A stretch of 64,000 nucleotides of DNA. Origin: Rhizobium sp. 16-488-2b. GTDB taxonomy: Bacteria; Pseudomonadota; Alphaproteobacteria; Rhizobiales; Rhizobiaceae. Shown here one piece after another: positions 57,013-64,000 of this stretch (its first letter is position 1; each line of letters starts with the position of its first letter). A program made the position numbers and the translations under genes. The DNA lies in assembly GCF_017741815.1 (NCBI RefSeq), contig NZ_JAGHMF010000009.1, forward strand, positions 62,001-126,000. Direction: 5' to 3'. Under the pieces are notes generated by a model. That model was not told where the DNA came from. It did not search any database and saw only the letters and a list, made by a program, of their open reading frames with translations.

Positions 57013-57021
57013 AGTAATACT
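57013..57021. promoter_or_regulatory. Candidate GntR/FCD operator before ytfQ
   Basis: AGTA-A-TACT is a perfect 4-1-4 inverted repeat in the promoter region of ytfQ, and it contains GT-N3-AC, the core of many FCD-type GntR operators. The regulator encoded at the end of the operon could bind it. Short motif, low certainty. Confidence 0.35.
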
Positions 57022-57070
57022 ATATGATTTTCCTAGTGCGTGCCGCGGGAGGCGGCTTTTGGAGGAAATC

Positions 57071-58033
57071 ATGAAATTCAAGACAGCACTCATGAGTGCC
57101 ACGGTTTTTGCTGCCTGCATGTTCGGCTCGGCACAGGCCGCCGAACTGGTTGTCGGCTTCTCGCAGATCGGTTCGGAATCGGGCTGGCGCGCTGCTGAGA
57201 CGACCGTCACCAAGGAAGAGGCCAAGAAGCGCGGCATCGACCTGAAGTTTGCCGACGCCCAGCAGAAGCAGGAAAACCAGATCAAGGCGATCCGCTCCTT
57301 CATCGCCCAGGGCGTCAACGCCATCCTGCTCGCACCTGTCGTCGAAACCGGCTGGGACGCGGTTCTGAAGGAAGCCAAGGAAGCCAACATCCCGGTCATC
57401 CTGCTCGACCGCACGATCAAGGCGCCCGAGGATCTCTACCTGACGGCCGTGACCTCCGACCAGGTCCATGAAGGCAAGGTTGCCGGTGACTGGCTCGTGA
57501 AGACCGTTGCCGACAAGAAGTGCAACATCGTCGAGCTGCAGGGCACCACCGGCTCCTCGCCGGCCATCGCCCGCAAGAAGGGCTTCGAGGAAGCCATTGC
57601 CGGCAAGTCAAACTTCAAGATCGTTCGCAGCCAGACCGGCGACTTTACCCGCACCAAGGGCAAGGAAGTCATGGAAAGCTTCCTGAAGGCTGAGAACGGC
57701 GGCAAGGACATCTGCGCCCTCTACGCCCATAACGACGACATGGCTGTCGGCGGTATCCAGGCGATCAAGGAAGCCGGCCTGAAGCCGGGCAAGGACATCC
57801 TCGTCGTCTCGATCGACTCCGTTCCTGATATCTTCAAGGCCATGGAAGCCGGCGAAGCCAACGCGACCGTCGAGCTGACGCCGAACATGGCGGGCCCGGC
57901 ATTCGACGCGCTCGACGCCTACCTCAAGGACAAGAAGGCTCCGGCCAAGTGGATCCAGACCGAATCGAAGCTCTACACCCAGGCTGACGATCCGAAGAAG
58001 GTCTACGAGTCCAAGAAGGGCCTCGGCTACTGA
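57071..58033 (+). CDS. ytfQ: Sugar ABC transporter substrate-binding protein (YtfQ-like)
   Basis: This 320-aa periplasmic protein has a signal peptide (about 1-23) then LVVGFSQIGSESGWRAAETTVTKEEAKKRGIDLKFADAQQKQENQIKAIRSF, the periplasmic-binding-protein type I fold closest to E. coli YtfQ (galactofuranose). The GSESGWR opening, AHNDDMAVGGIQAIKEAG and VVSIDSVPDIFKAM are diagnostic. GGAGG precedes the ATG at 57071. A strong stem-loop separates it from the ATPase gene. Confidence 0.93.
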   Translation: MKFKTALMSATVFAACMFGSAQAAELVVGFSQIGSESGWRAAETTVTKEEAKKRGIDLKFADAQQKQENQIKAIRSFIAQGVNAILLAPVVETGWDAVLKEAKEANIPVILLDRTIKAPEDLYLTAVTSDQVHEGKVAGDWLVKTVADKKCNIVELQGTTGSSPAIARKKGFEEAIAGKSNFKIVRSQTGDFTRTKGKEVMESFLKAENGGKDICALYAHNDDMAVGGIQAIKEAGLKPGKDILVVSIDSVPDIFKAMEAGEANATVELTPNMAGPAFDALDAYLKDKKAPAKWIQTESKLYTQADDPKKVYESKKGLGY

Positions 58034-58046
58034 TCTGACACATGAA

Positions 58047-58075
58047 CCGCACCGGTCCGTCATGGACCGGTGCGG
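58047..58075 (+). other. Intercistronic stem-loop between ytfQ and ytfR
   Basis: CCGCACCGGTCC and GGACCGGTGCGG pair perfectly (12 bp) around GTCAT, 13 nt after the ytfQ stop. No T-run follows, so it is unlikely to be a full terminator; it could stabilise the upstream ytfQ transcript. Confidence 0.8.
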
Positions 58076-58153
58076 AACTGCCGCGAACGCTGCCAGACAT
58101 CATGTCGGGTTGCTATCAGGCCATGTCGGTCAATATCAGGAAAAGCCCACTTG

Positions 58154-59677
58154 ATGATTCACAATTTCGAGAACGTCCTTGCCGCATCAGGCATATCGAA
58201 ATTCTTCCCCGGAGCCGTCGCTCTCGACAAGGTCGATTTCACCCTTCGCAAGGGCGAAGTGCACGCGCTGCTCGGTGAAAACGGCGCCGGAAAATCGACG
58301 CTGATCAAGTGCATTACCGGTGCTTATCGCCGCGACGAAGGCAGCCTCACGCTTGATGGCGCCGAGATCGATCCGGCCGATACCCTTGCTGCGCAGCGGC
58401 TTGGCATCGGAACCGTGTATCAGGAGGTCAATCTCCTTTCCAATTTGAGCGTTGCCGAAAACCTGTTTCTCGGACGCCAGCCGAAGCGCTTCGGCATGAT
58501 CGACGTTTCCACCATGAACCGCCAAGCGCGCGAACTGCTGCGACAATATGGCATGGAGATAGACGTCACCGCGCAGCTCGATCGCTTCTCGGTCGCCGTC
58601 CAACAGGTCGTGGCCATTGCCCGCGCCGTCGATCTCTCCGGCAAGGTGCTGATCCTCGACGAACCGACGGCAAGTCTCGACGCGCAGGAAGTGGCGATGC
58701 TCTTCGGCATATTGCGCGACTTGAAGAAACGTGGCCTCGGCATTGTCTTCATCACCCACTTCCTCGAGCAGGTCTATGACATCAGCGACCGCATCACGGT
58801 GCTGCGCAACGGCAAGCTGGTCGGCACCCGCGAGAAAGCCGAATTGCCGCGCCAGGGCCTGATCTCGATGATGCTCGGCCATGAACTGGCGCATGCAGAG
58901 GCTGTCGCGAAGGAACGCAGCGTCGCTGCCGGTCCCGTGAAATACAGCTTCGAGGGATACGGCAAGCGCGGCAAGGTGAAGCCCTTCGACCTGAACGTGC
59001 GCGTCGGCGAGGTCGTCGGCGTCGCCGGTCTGCTTGGCTCGGGACGCACGGAAACGGCAGAGCTTCTTTTCGGCATCGAGAATGCCGATAGCGGCACCGC
59101 CAAGGTCGATGGCAAGCCGGTGGCGCTCTCCAACCCGCGCGCGGCGATCCGCGCCGGTTTCGGCTTCTGCCCCGAGGACCGCAAGACCGATGGCATCATC
59201 GGCGATCTCTCGATCCGCGAGAACATCGCGCTGGCGCTCCAGGCGCGCCGGGGATGGGCGCGGCCGCTGTCTCGCGGCGAGCAGAACACGCTCGCCGATC
59301 AGTATATCAAGGCGCTCGACATCCGCACCACGGACCGCGAAAAACCGATCCGCCTGCTCTCCGGCGGCAACCAGCAGAAAGCGATCCTCGCCCGCTGGTT
59401 GGCCACCAATCCCGACTTCCTGATCCTCGACGAGCCGACCCGCGGCATCGATGTCGGCGCCCATGCCGAGATCATAAAGCTGATCGAGGAGCTCTGCGAA
59501 AGAGGCATGTCTCTGATCGTTATTTCATCGGAATTAGAAGAGCTTATCGCCTATAGTTCACGTATTTTGGTATTGCGGGACCGCGAGCATGTGGCGGAGT
59601 TGACCGGTGAAAACGTCAGCACGTCGCGCATCGTCCAGGCAATTGCCGCCGTGCAGAAAAAGACGGAGGACGCATGA
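58154..59677 (+). CDS. ytfR: Sugar ABC transporter ATP-binding protein (YtfR-like)
   Basis: This 507-aa tandem-domain ATPase has Walker A GENGAGKSTLIKCITG, signature region FSVAVQQVVAIARAV and Walker B VLILDEPTASLD in the first half. In the second half the Walker A is GLLGSGRTETAELLFG, the signature LLSGGNQQKAILARW and Walker B FLILDEPTRGID. It begins at ATG 58154 (an adjacent TTG 58151 is in frame). It overlaps the first permease gene by 4 bp. Confidence 0.95.
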   Translation: MIHNFENVLAASGISKFFPGAVALDKVDFTLRKGEVHALLGENGAGKSTLIKCITGAYRRDEGSLTLDGAEIDPADTLAAQRLGIGTVYQEVNLLSNLSVAENLFLGRQPKRFGMIDVSTMNRQARELLRQYGMEIDVTAQLDRFSVAVQQVVAIARAVDLSGKVLILDEPTASLDAQEVAMLFGILRDLKKRGLGIVFITHFLEQVYDISDRITVLRNGKLVGTREKAELPRQGLISMMLGHELAHAEAVAKERSVAAGPVKYSFEGYGKRGKVKPFDLNVRVGEVVGVAGLLGSGRTETAELLFGIENADSGTAKVDGKPVALSNPRAAIRAGFGFCPEDRKTDGIIGDLSIRENIALALQARRGWARPLSRGEQNTLADQYIKALDIRTTDREKPIRLLSGGNQQKAILARWLATNPDFLILDEPTRGIDVGAHAEIIKLIEELCERGMSLIVISSELEELIAYSSRILVLRDREHVAELTGENVSTSRIVQAIAAVQKKTEDA

Positions 59678-60690
59678 CGTCGTCACAGAAGGCGCTGCTC
59701 ATCCGCCTGGCACCGCAATTGATCGCACTGGCCGTCATATTGCTGTTGAACTTCATAATGTTTCCACAGTTTTTTAATGTCACAATTCAAAATGGCCGGC
59801 TCTACGGAAGTTTAATCGACGTGTTGAACCGCGGTGCGCCCGTAGCCCTGCTGGCGACCGGCATGACGCTCGTTATCGCCACCAAGGGCATCGACCTCTC
59901 CGTCGGCGCGGTCATCGCCATCTGCGGCGCCGTTGCCGCGTCGTCGATCGTCTCAGGCAATTCGCTCGCCTGGACGCTGGTGCTGACGCTGCTGATCGGT
60001 CTCGCATGCGGGGTCTGGAACGGCTTCCTCGTGGCGGCCCTCAACATCCAGCCGATCATCGCCACCCTGGTGCTGATGGTTGCCGGTCGCGGCATCGCGC
60101 AGCTGATCACCGAAGGCGTGATCATGACCTTCAACGATGACGGTCTGATCTTCTTCGGCAGCGGCTCCTTCGCCTTCATGCCGATGCCCGTCGTCATCTG
60201 GCTGGTCGTTGGCGTGCTGGTCACGCTACTTGTCCGCCGCACCGCGCTCGGCATGCTCGTCGAGGCAACCGGCATCAATCGCCGCGCAAGCACGCTGTCC
60301 GGCGTCCGCACGCCGGTGCTGCTGATGGCGGTCTACATGCTGAGCGGGCTGTGCGCGGCGATCGCCGGCATCATCGTCGCCGCCGACATCAAGGGCGCCG
60401 ACGCCAACAATGCCGGCCTCTGGCTTGAGCTCGATGCGATCCTCGCGGTCGTGGTCGGCGGCAACTCGCTGCTCGGCGGGCGCTTCAGCATCGTTGGCTC
60501 GCTCATCGGCGCGATGATCATCCAGGCGGTCAACACCGGCATCCTGCTCTCGGGCTTCCCGCCGGAGTTCAACCTGATCATCAAGGCGGTGATCGTTCTG
60601 GTCATCCTGGTGATCCAGTCGCCGGCCGTGCAATCGGCAGCCGTCTTTATGGGGCGTCGCTCCAGCCCGAGAGGGGAACTGCAGAAATGA
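59674..60690 (+). CDS. ytfT: Sugar ABC transporter permease (YtfT-like)
   Basis: This 338-aa multi-helix permease has FNVTIQNGRLYGSLIDVLNRGAPVALLATGMTLVIATKGIDLSVGAV, the E. coli YtfT hallmark, and ALGMLVEATGINRRASTLSGVRT. It forms the channel with YjfF. Coupled to both neighbours by 4-bp overlaps. Confidence 0.95.
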   Translation: MTSSQKALLIRLAPQLIALAVILLLNFIMFPQFFNVTIQNGRLYGSLIDVLNRGAPVALLATGMTLVIATKGIDLSVGAVIAICGAVAASSIVSGNSLAWTLVLTLLIGLACGVWNGFLVAALNIQPIIATLVLMVAGRGIAQLITEGVIMTFNDDGLIFFGSGSFAFMPMPVVIWLVVGVLVTLLVRRTALGMLVEATGINRRASTLSGVRTPVLLMAVYMLSGLCAAIAGIIVAADIKGADANNAGLWLELDAILAVVVGGNSLLGGRFSIVGSLIGAMIIQAVNTGILLSGFPPEFNLIIKAVIVLVILVIQSPAVQSAAVFMGRRSSPRGELQK

Positions 60691-61655
60691 ATTCGAAATA
60701 CCTGCCGCTGCTTGCGACAATCGTGATCTTCATCCTCTCCTACGCCGTCTGCGCCATGCAGTATCCGAACATGCTGTCGACGCGCGTGGTCGGCAACCTT
60801 CTGACCGACAACGCCTTCCTCGGCATTGCCGCGGTCGGCATGACCTTCGTGATCATCTCCGGTGGTATCGACCTCTCGATCGGCTCGGTCATCGCCTTCA
60901 CCGGCGTGTTCCTGGCCGTCATCCTGCAGAACACCGGCATTCATCCGCTGGTCGCCTTCGCGCTGGTACTCGTCATCACCACTGCCTTCGGGGCGGCGAT
61001 GGGGGCCGTGATCCACTATCTGCAGATGCCGGCCTTCATCGTCACGCTTGCCGGCATGTTCTTGGCGCGCGGCATGGCCTTCGTGCTCTCCATCGACAGC
61101 ATCCCGATCGGCCACGATTATTACAACACGCTCGCAGGCCTATATTACAAGCTGCCGGGCGGCGGCCGACTCACTTTGATCGGCGCCGTGATGCTCCTGG
61201 TCTTCGCTGTCGGCATCTTCATCGCGCACCGCACCCGCTTCGGCACCAACGTTTACGCGCTAGGCGGCGGGGCGCACACGGCGCAGTTGATGGGTGTGCC
61301 GGTTGGTCGCACCACAATTCAGATTTACGCGCTTTCCGGCTTCCTTGCCGGCCTGTCCGGAATCGTTTTTTCCCTCTATACGTCCGCCGGCTACTCGTTG
61401 GCGGCCGTCGGTGTCGAGCTCGATGCCATCGCGGCGGTTGTCATTGGGGGCACTTTGCTGACGGGTGGAGCGGGATTTGTAGCAGGGACCTTTATCGGGC
61501 TCCTGATACAAGGGTTGATTCAGACCTACATCACCTTCGATGGAACACTCTCCAGTTGGTGGACGAAGATACTGATCGGCCTGCTGCTTTTTGCATTCAT
61601 CCTGATGCAGAAAGCCATCCTGTTCCTCTCGAGTTTGAACAAGAGGTATGCCTGA
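60687..61655 (+). CDS. yjfF: Sugar ABC transporter permease (YjfF-like)
   Basis: This 322-aa permease has NMLSTRVVGNLLTDNAFLGIAAVGMTFVIISGGIDLSIGS and YALGGGAHTAQLMGVPVGRT, matching E. coli YjfF. It ends within the first codons of the GntR gene (8-bp overlap). All four transporter genes therefore match E. coli ytfQRT-yjfF in order, which imports galactofuranose. The true substrate here may differ. Confidence 0.95.
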   Translation: MNSKYLPLLATIVIFILSYAVCAMQYPNMLSTRVVGNLLTDNAFLGIAAVGMTFVIISGGIDLSIGSVIAFTGVFLAVILQNTGIHPLVAFALVLVITTAFGAAMGAVIHYLQMPAFIVTLAGMFLARGMAFVLSIDSIPIGHDYYNTLAGLYYKLPGGGRLTLIGAVMLLVFAVGIFIAHRTRFGTNVYALGGGAHTAQLMGVPVGRTTIQIYALSGFLAGLSGIVFSLYTSAGYSLAAVGVELDAIAAVVIGGTLLTGGAGFVAGTFIGLLIQGLIQTYITFDGTLSSWWTKILIGLLLFAFILMQKAILFLSSLNKRYA

Positions 61656-62421
61656 CGGGGGCCGTGGCTTGCGCAATCGAATTCTGGACACCGGGAAGAC
61701 ACAACGCCGATCTCGCACCAGCCACGCACAGGTGGTGGACGAACTCGGCCGTGCCATCGTCGCCGGCACCTATCCCGTCGGGAGCATCCTTCCTGGCGAC
61801 ATTGAGCTCGCACAGCGCTTCAAGGTGTCCCGCACGGTTCTTCGCGAAACGATGAAGACGCTGGCCGCCAAGGGCATGATCGTCGCCAAGGCGCGCGTCG
61901 GCACCCGCGTCACCGAAAAGAGCCAGTGGAACATGTTCGACAGCGAGGTGATCGCCTGGCACTTCGATGACGATGTGACCGAGGAGTTCCTGCTGCAGCT
62001 CTACGATATCCGCCTGGCCGTCGAACCTTTCGCGGCTGGCCTCGCGGCCGAGCGGGCAACGCCTGAAGAGATCGCGCTTCTGACCGATCTCGCCAAGGAG
62101 ATGGCGGCGCCCGACCATACGACCGAGAGCCTGGCGATGGCCGATCTCGAGTTCCACCTCGCAGTCGCCGATGCCGCGCACAATCCTTTCATGCATACGC
62201 TCGGAAGCCTGATCGAGGCCGCGCTCGTCGGCATGTTCCGCATCAGCACGCCGCCCTCGCAGAGCGGCTTCTCGAACATCGCTGAAACGCATATGCGCAT
62301 CGTCAAGGCGATAGCGGCGGGCGATGTGCCGGCCGCCCGTTCAGCAATGGAGGCGGTCATCGTCGAGGGCCGCGATCACGTCCACGACGCCTATGCCGGA
62401 ATGACCAAGGTATCGGCCTAA
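61648..62421 (+). CDS. GntR-family regulator (FadR/FCD subgroup) of the sugar transporter
   Basis: This 257-aa protein has a GntR winged helix (about 25-90; GTYPVGSILPGDIELAQRFKVSRTVLRETMKTLAAKGMI) and an FCD domain (about 100-250; DIRLAVEPFAAGLAAERAT, DLEFHLAVADAAHNPFM, ETHMRIVKAIAAGDVPAARSAMEA). It overlaps yjfF, so it is co-transcribed with the transporter and probably represses it, with the sugar or a derivative as inducer (inferred). Confidence 0.92.
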   Translation: MPDGGRGLRNRILDTGKTQRRSRTSHAQVVDELGRAIVAGTYPVGSILPGDIELAQRFKVSRTVLRETMKTLAAKGMIVAKARVGTRVTEKSQWNMFDSEVIAWHFDDDVTEEFLLQLYDIRLAVEPFAAGLAAERATPEEIALLTDLAKEMAAPDHTTESLAMADLEFHLAVADAAHNPFMHTLGSLIEAALVGMFRISTPPSQSGFSNIAETHMRIVKAIAAGDVPAARSAMEAVIVEGRDHVHDAYAGMTKVSA

Positions 62422-62501
62422 TCCATTTTGATCTTTGTTCCGTGTTCGTCTTGCTGCTATGAGGCGGCAACGCGCCTGTAACGGATTCTTGGGAGCAGAC
62501 C

Positions 62502-63863
62502 ATGGAACGCACTTGTCTTGCCGTCATTCTCGCTGCGGGTGACAGCACGCGAATGAAATCGTCGAAGTCGAAGGTTCTCCACCCGGTGGCCAATCGCCCG
62601 ATGATCGCCCATGTCGTCGAAGCCGTGGCCAAGACAGATATCGGCGCTGTGGCGCTCGTGGTCGGCCGTGATGCCGATGAGGTCGCCAAGGCGGCTGCTG
62701 TCGGCGGTGTCGAGATCGAGGCCTATCTCCAGAAGGAACGCCTTGGCACCGGCCATGCGGTGCTCGCAGCCCGCGAGGCGATTGCGCGCGGTTATGACGA
62801 TGTGATCGTAACGTACGGCGACGTTCCCCTGCAGACGGAAGCGCCGCTGAAGGCCGCACGCCAGGCGCTGGCTGATGGCAGTGATATCGTCGTCATCGGC
62901 TTTCACACCGACAAGCCGACCGGCTACGGCCGTCTGCTGGTCAAGGACGGCGAGCTCATTGCCATCCGCGAAGAGAAGGACGCGACCGACGCCGAGCGCG
63001 CCGTCACCTGGTGCAACAGCGGCCTGATGGCGATCAACGGTCGCAAGGCGCTGGAGCTTCTGGCGCTGATCGGCAACAACAATGCCAAGGGCGAGTATTA
63101 TTTGACCGACCTCGTCGAGATCGCCCGCTCGCAGGGCGGCCGCGTCACCGCGGTCGATGCCCCCGAGGTCGAGATGACCGGCACCAACAACCGCGCCGAG
63201 CTCGCCGTCATCGAGCGGCTCTGGCAGGAGCGCCGCCGCCACGAACTGATGATCTCGGGCGTCACCATGATCGCTCCCGAAACCGTCTTCCTGTCCTACG
63301 ACACCGTCATCGGCCAGGATGCGCTGATCGAGCCGAACGTCGTCTTCGGCCCCGGCGTGGTGATCGATGGCGGCGCCATCATCCATGCATTCTCGCATAT
63401 CGAGGGCGCGCATGTCAGTGCTGGTGCCACGGTCGGCCCGTTCGCGCGCCTGCGGCCGGGCGCGGATCTCGCCGAAGGCTCCAAGGTCGGCAATTTCTGC
63501 GAGGTGAAAAATGGCAAGGTGGGCGAGGGCGCCAAGGTCAACCATCTGACCTATATCGGCGACGCGCGCATTGGTGCCGGCGCGAATATCGGCGCGGGCA
63601 CGATCACCTGCAACTATGATGGCGTCAACAAGAGCGAAACGATCATCGGCGCAAACGCTTTCGTCGGATCGAACTCCTCGCTGGTGGCGCCCATAAGCAT
63701 CGGCGACAGCGCCTACATCGCCTCAGGCAGCGTCATCACCAATGACGTTCCGGCGGACGCGCTTGCCTTCGGACGCGCGCGCCAGGAGATCAAGCCCGGC
63801 CGCGCCACCATCTTGCGCGAACTGGCTCTTGCGAAGAAGGCCGCCAAGAAGGCGAAGGGCTGA
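62502..63863 (+). CDS. glmU: Bifunctional GlmU (UDP-GlcNAc synthesis)
   Basis: GlmU acetylates glucosamine-1-phosphate and couples it to UTP, giving UDP-GlcNAc for peptidoglycan and LPS. The 453-aa protein has a uridyltransferase domain (about 1-230; [41 protein letters not shown]) and a left-handed beta-helix acetyltransferase domain (about 250-450; [39 protein letters not shown]). GGGAGC precedes the ATG. glmS follows, as is common in Alphaproteobacteria. Confidence 0.97.
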   Translation: MERTCLAVILAAGDSTRMKSSKSKVLHPVANRPMIAHVVEAVAKTDIGAVALVVGRDADEVAKAAAVGGVEIEAYLQKERLGTGHAVLAAREAIARGYDDVIVTYGDVPLQTEAPLKAARQALADGSDIVVIGFHTDKPTGYGRLLVKDGELIAIREEKDATDAERAVTWCNSGLMAINGRKALELLALIGNNNAKGEYYLTDLVEIARSQGGRVTAVDAPEVEMTGTNNRAELAVIERLWQERRRHELMISGVTMIAPETVFLSYDTVIGQDALIEPNVVFGPGVVIDGGAIIHAFSHIEGAHVSAGATVGPFARLRPGADLAEGSKVGNFCEVKNGKVGEGAKVNHLTYIGDARIGAGANIGAGTITCNYDGVNKSETIIGANAFVGSNSSLVAPISIGDSAYIASGSVITNDVPADALAFGRARQEIKPGRATILRELALAKKAAKKAKG

Positions 63864-63878
63864 TTGTCTTCGTAACGC

Positions 63879-63899
63879 GCGGTCACCGAAAGTGACCGC
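63879..63899 (+). other. Hairpin between glmU and glmS
   Basis: GCGGTCAC and GTGACCGC (8 bp) flank CGAAA, 16 nt past the glmU stop. There is no T-run, so it is probably a partial terminator or processing site. Confidence 0.6.
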
Positions 63900-63971
63900 C
63901 GGGCCGATTGAGTAAAAAGCGAAAATTGTTACGACTGCCTGCAATTGATTGCTGGCTCTGGGGATTTCTTT

Positions 63972-64000
63972 ATGTGTGGTATTGTTGGTATCGTTGGTAA
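63972..64000 (+). CDS. glmS: Glucosamine-fructose-6-phosphate aminotransferase, 5' end only
   Basis: The window ends 29 bp into this gene. The visible residues MCGIVGIVG are the invariant GlmS N terminus; the Cys exposed after Met removal is the glutaminase nucleophile. GGGGAT lies before the ATG. Its position after glmU matches the usual operon. Confidence 0.9.

Overview
This 64 kb window is chromosomal DNA from an alphaproteobacterium, almost certainly a member of the Rhizobiaceae (Rhizobium/Agrobacterium/Sinorhizobium group). The evidence is a GC-rich coding style, a GTTC-N7-GTTC SOS box in front of lexA, phosphatidylcholine synthase, the dusB(nifR3)-ntrB-ntrC-ntrY-ntrX array, a pdhA-pdhB-pdhC cluster whose E1-beta carries its own lipoyl domain, a fused ispDF, and small rhizobial families such as DUF6665. 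I cannot name a species. Nearly everything is core metabolism. I see no prophage, insertion sequence, CRISPR array or rRNA, and there is one tRNA gene (Lys-TTT).

Layout. 1-5.9 kb: end of lpxB (lipid A), citrate synthase, a ComEC-like membrane protein, and lexA. 6-17.9 kb: a VOC-fold protein with kdsA (KDO synthesis), enolase, ftsB, then the pyruvate dehydrogenase operon pdhA-pdhB-pdhC-(SGNH hydrolase)-(GNAT)-lpdA, two GlsB-type small membrane proteins and lipA, which makes the lipoyl cofactor that the E2 and E1-beta domains need. 18-19.9 kb: a higBA toxin-antitoxin pair and two tandem P-loop kinase-like paralogues that look inserted between lipA and ratA. 19.9-31.5 kb: ratA, cinA/pncC and ispDF, then the nitrogen-control genes dusB-ntrB-ntrC and ntrY-ntrX, then hfq and hflX. 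31.5-34.2 kb: FAD monooxygenase, mazG and a nucleoside deaminase on the minus strand. 34.5-38.4 kb: a siroheme/sulfite-reduction operon (cysG, DUF2849, cysI, DUF934). 38.5-43.4 kb: a UbiH-like hydroxylase, an AEC transporter, CcdA and a GGDEF diguanylate cyclase. 43.4-45.2 kb: four small genes around tRNA-Lys. 45.4-48.6 kb: a MacA-MacB type efflux system with MacB split into ATPase and permease. 48.7-52.2 kb: a GntR regulator, ferredoxin-NADP reductase, phosphatidylcholine synthase and a quinone oxidoreductase. 52.2-56.9 kb: a BMP-type (nucleoside) ABC importer. 57.0-62.4 kb: a YtfQRT-YjfF type sugar (galactofuranose-like) ABC importer with a GntR/FCD regulator. 62.5-64 kb: glmU and the first codons of glmS.

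The most interesting signals are regulatory rather than new genes. They are a perfect FNR/FixK-type TTGAT-N4-ATCAA box upstream of the pdh operon; a 13-bp perfect inverted repeat abutting the higB start codon; a 12-bp perfect stem-loop between the sugar-binding protein and its ATPase; duplicated TGATATATCA-like sites before a GntR gene; and a GGAAC-type (general stress sigma factor) promoter candidate for a DUF2934 gene. Several junctions also lack genes that I remember as neighbours in related genomes (gltX, the moeA-to-pyrG block, trkA/dat). This suggests rearrangement or loss at those points, but it rests on memory and not on a comparison.
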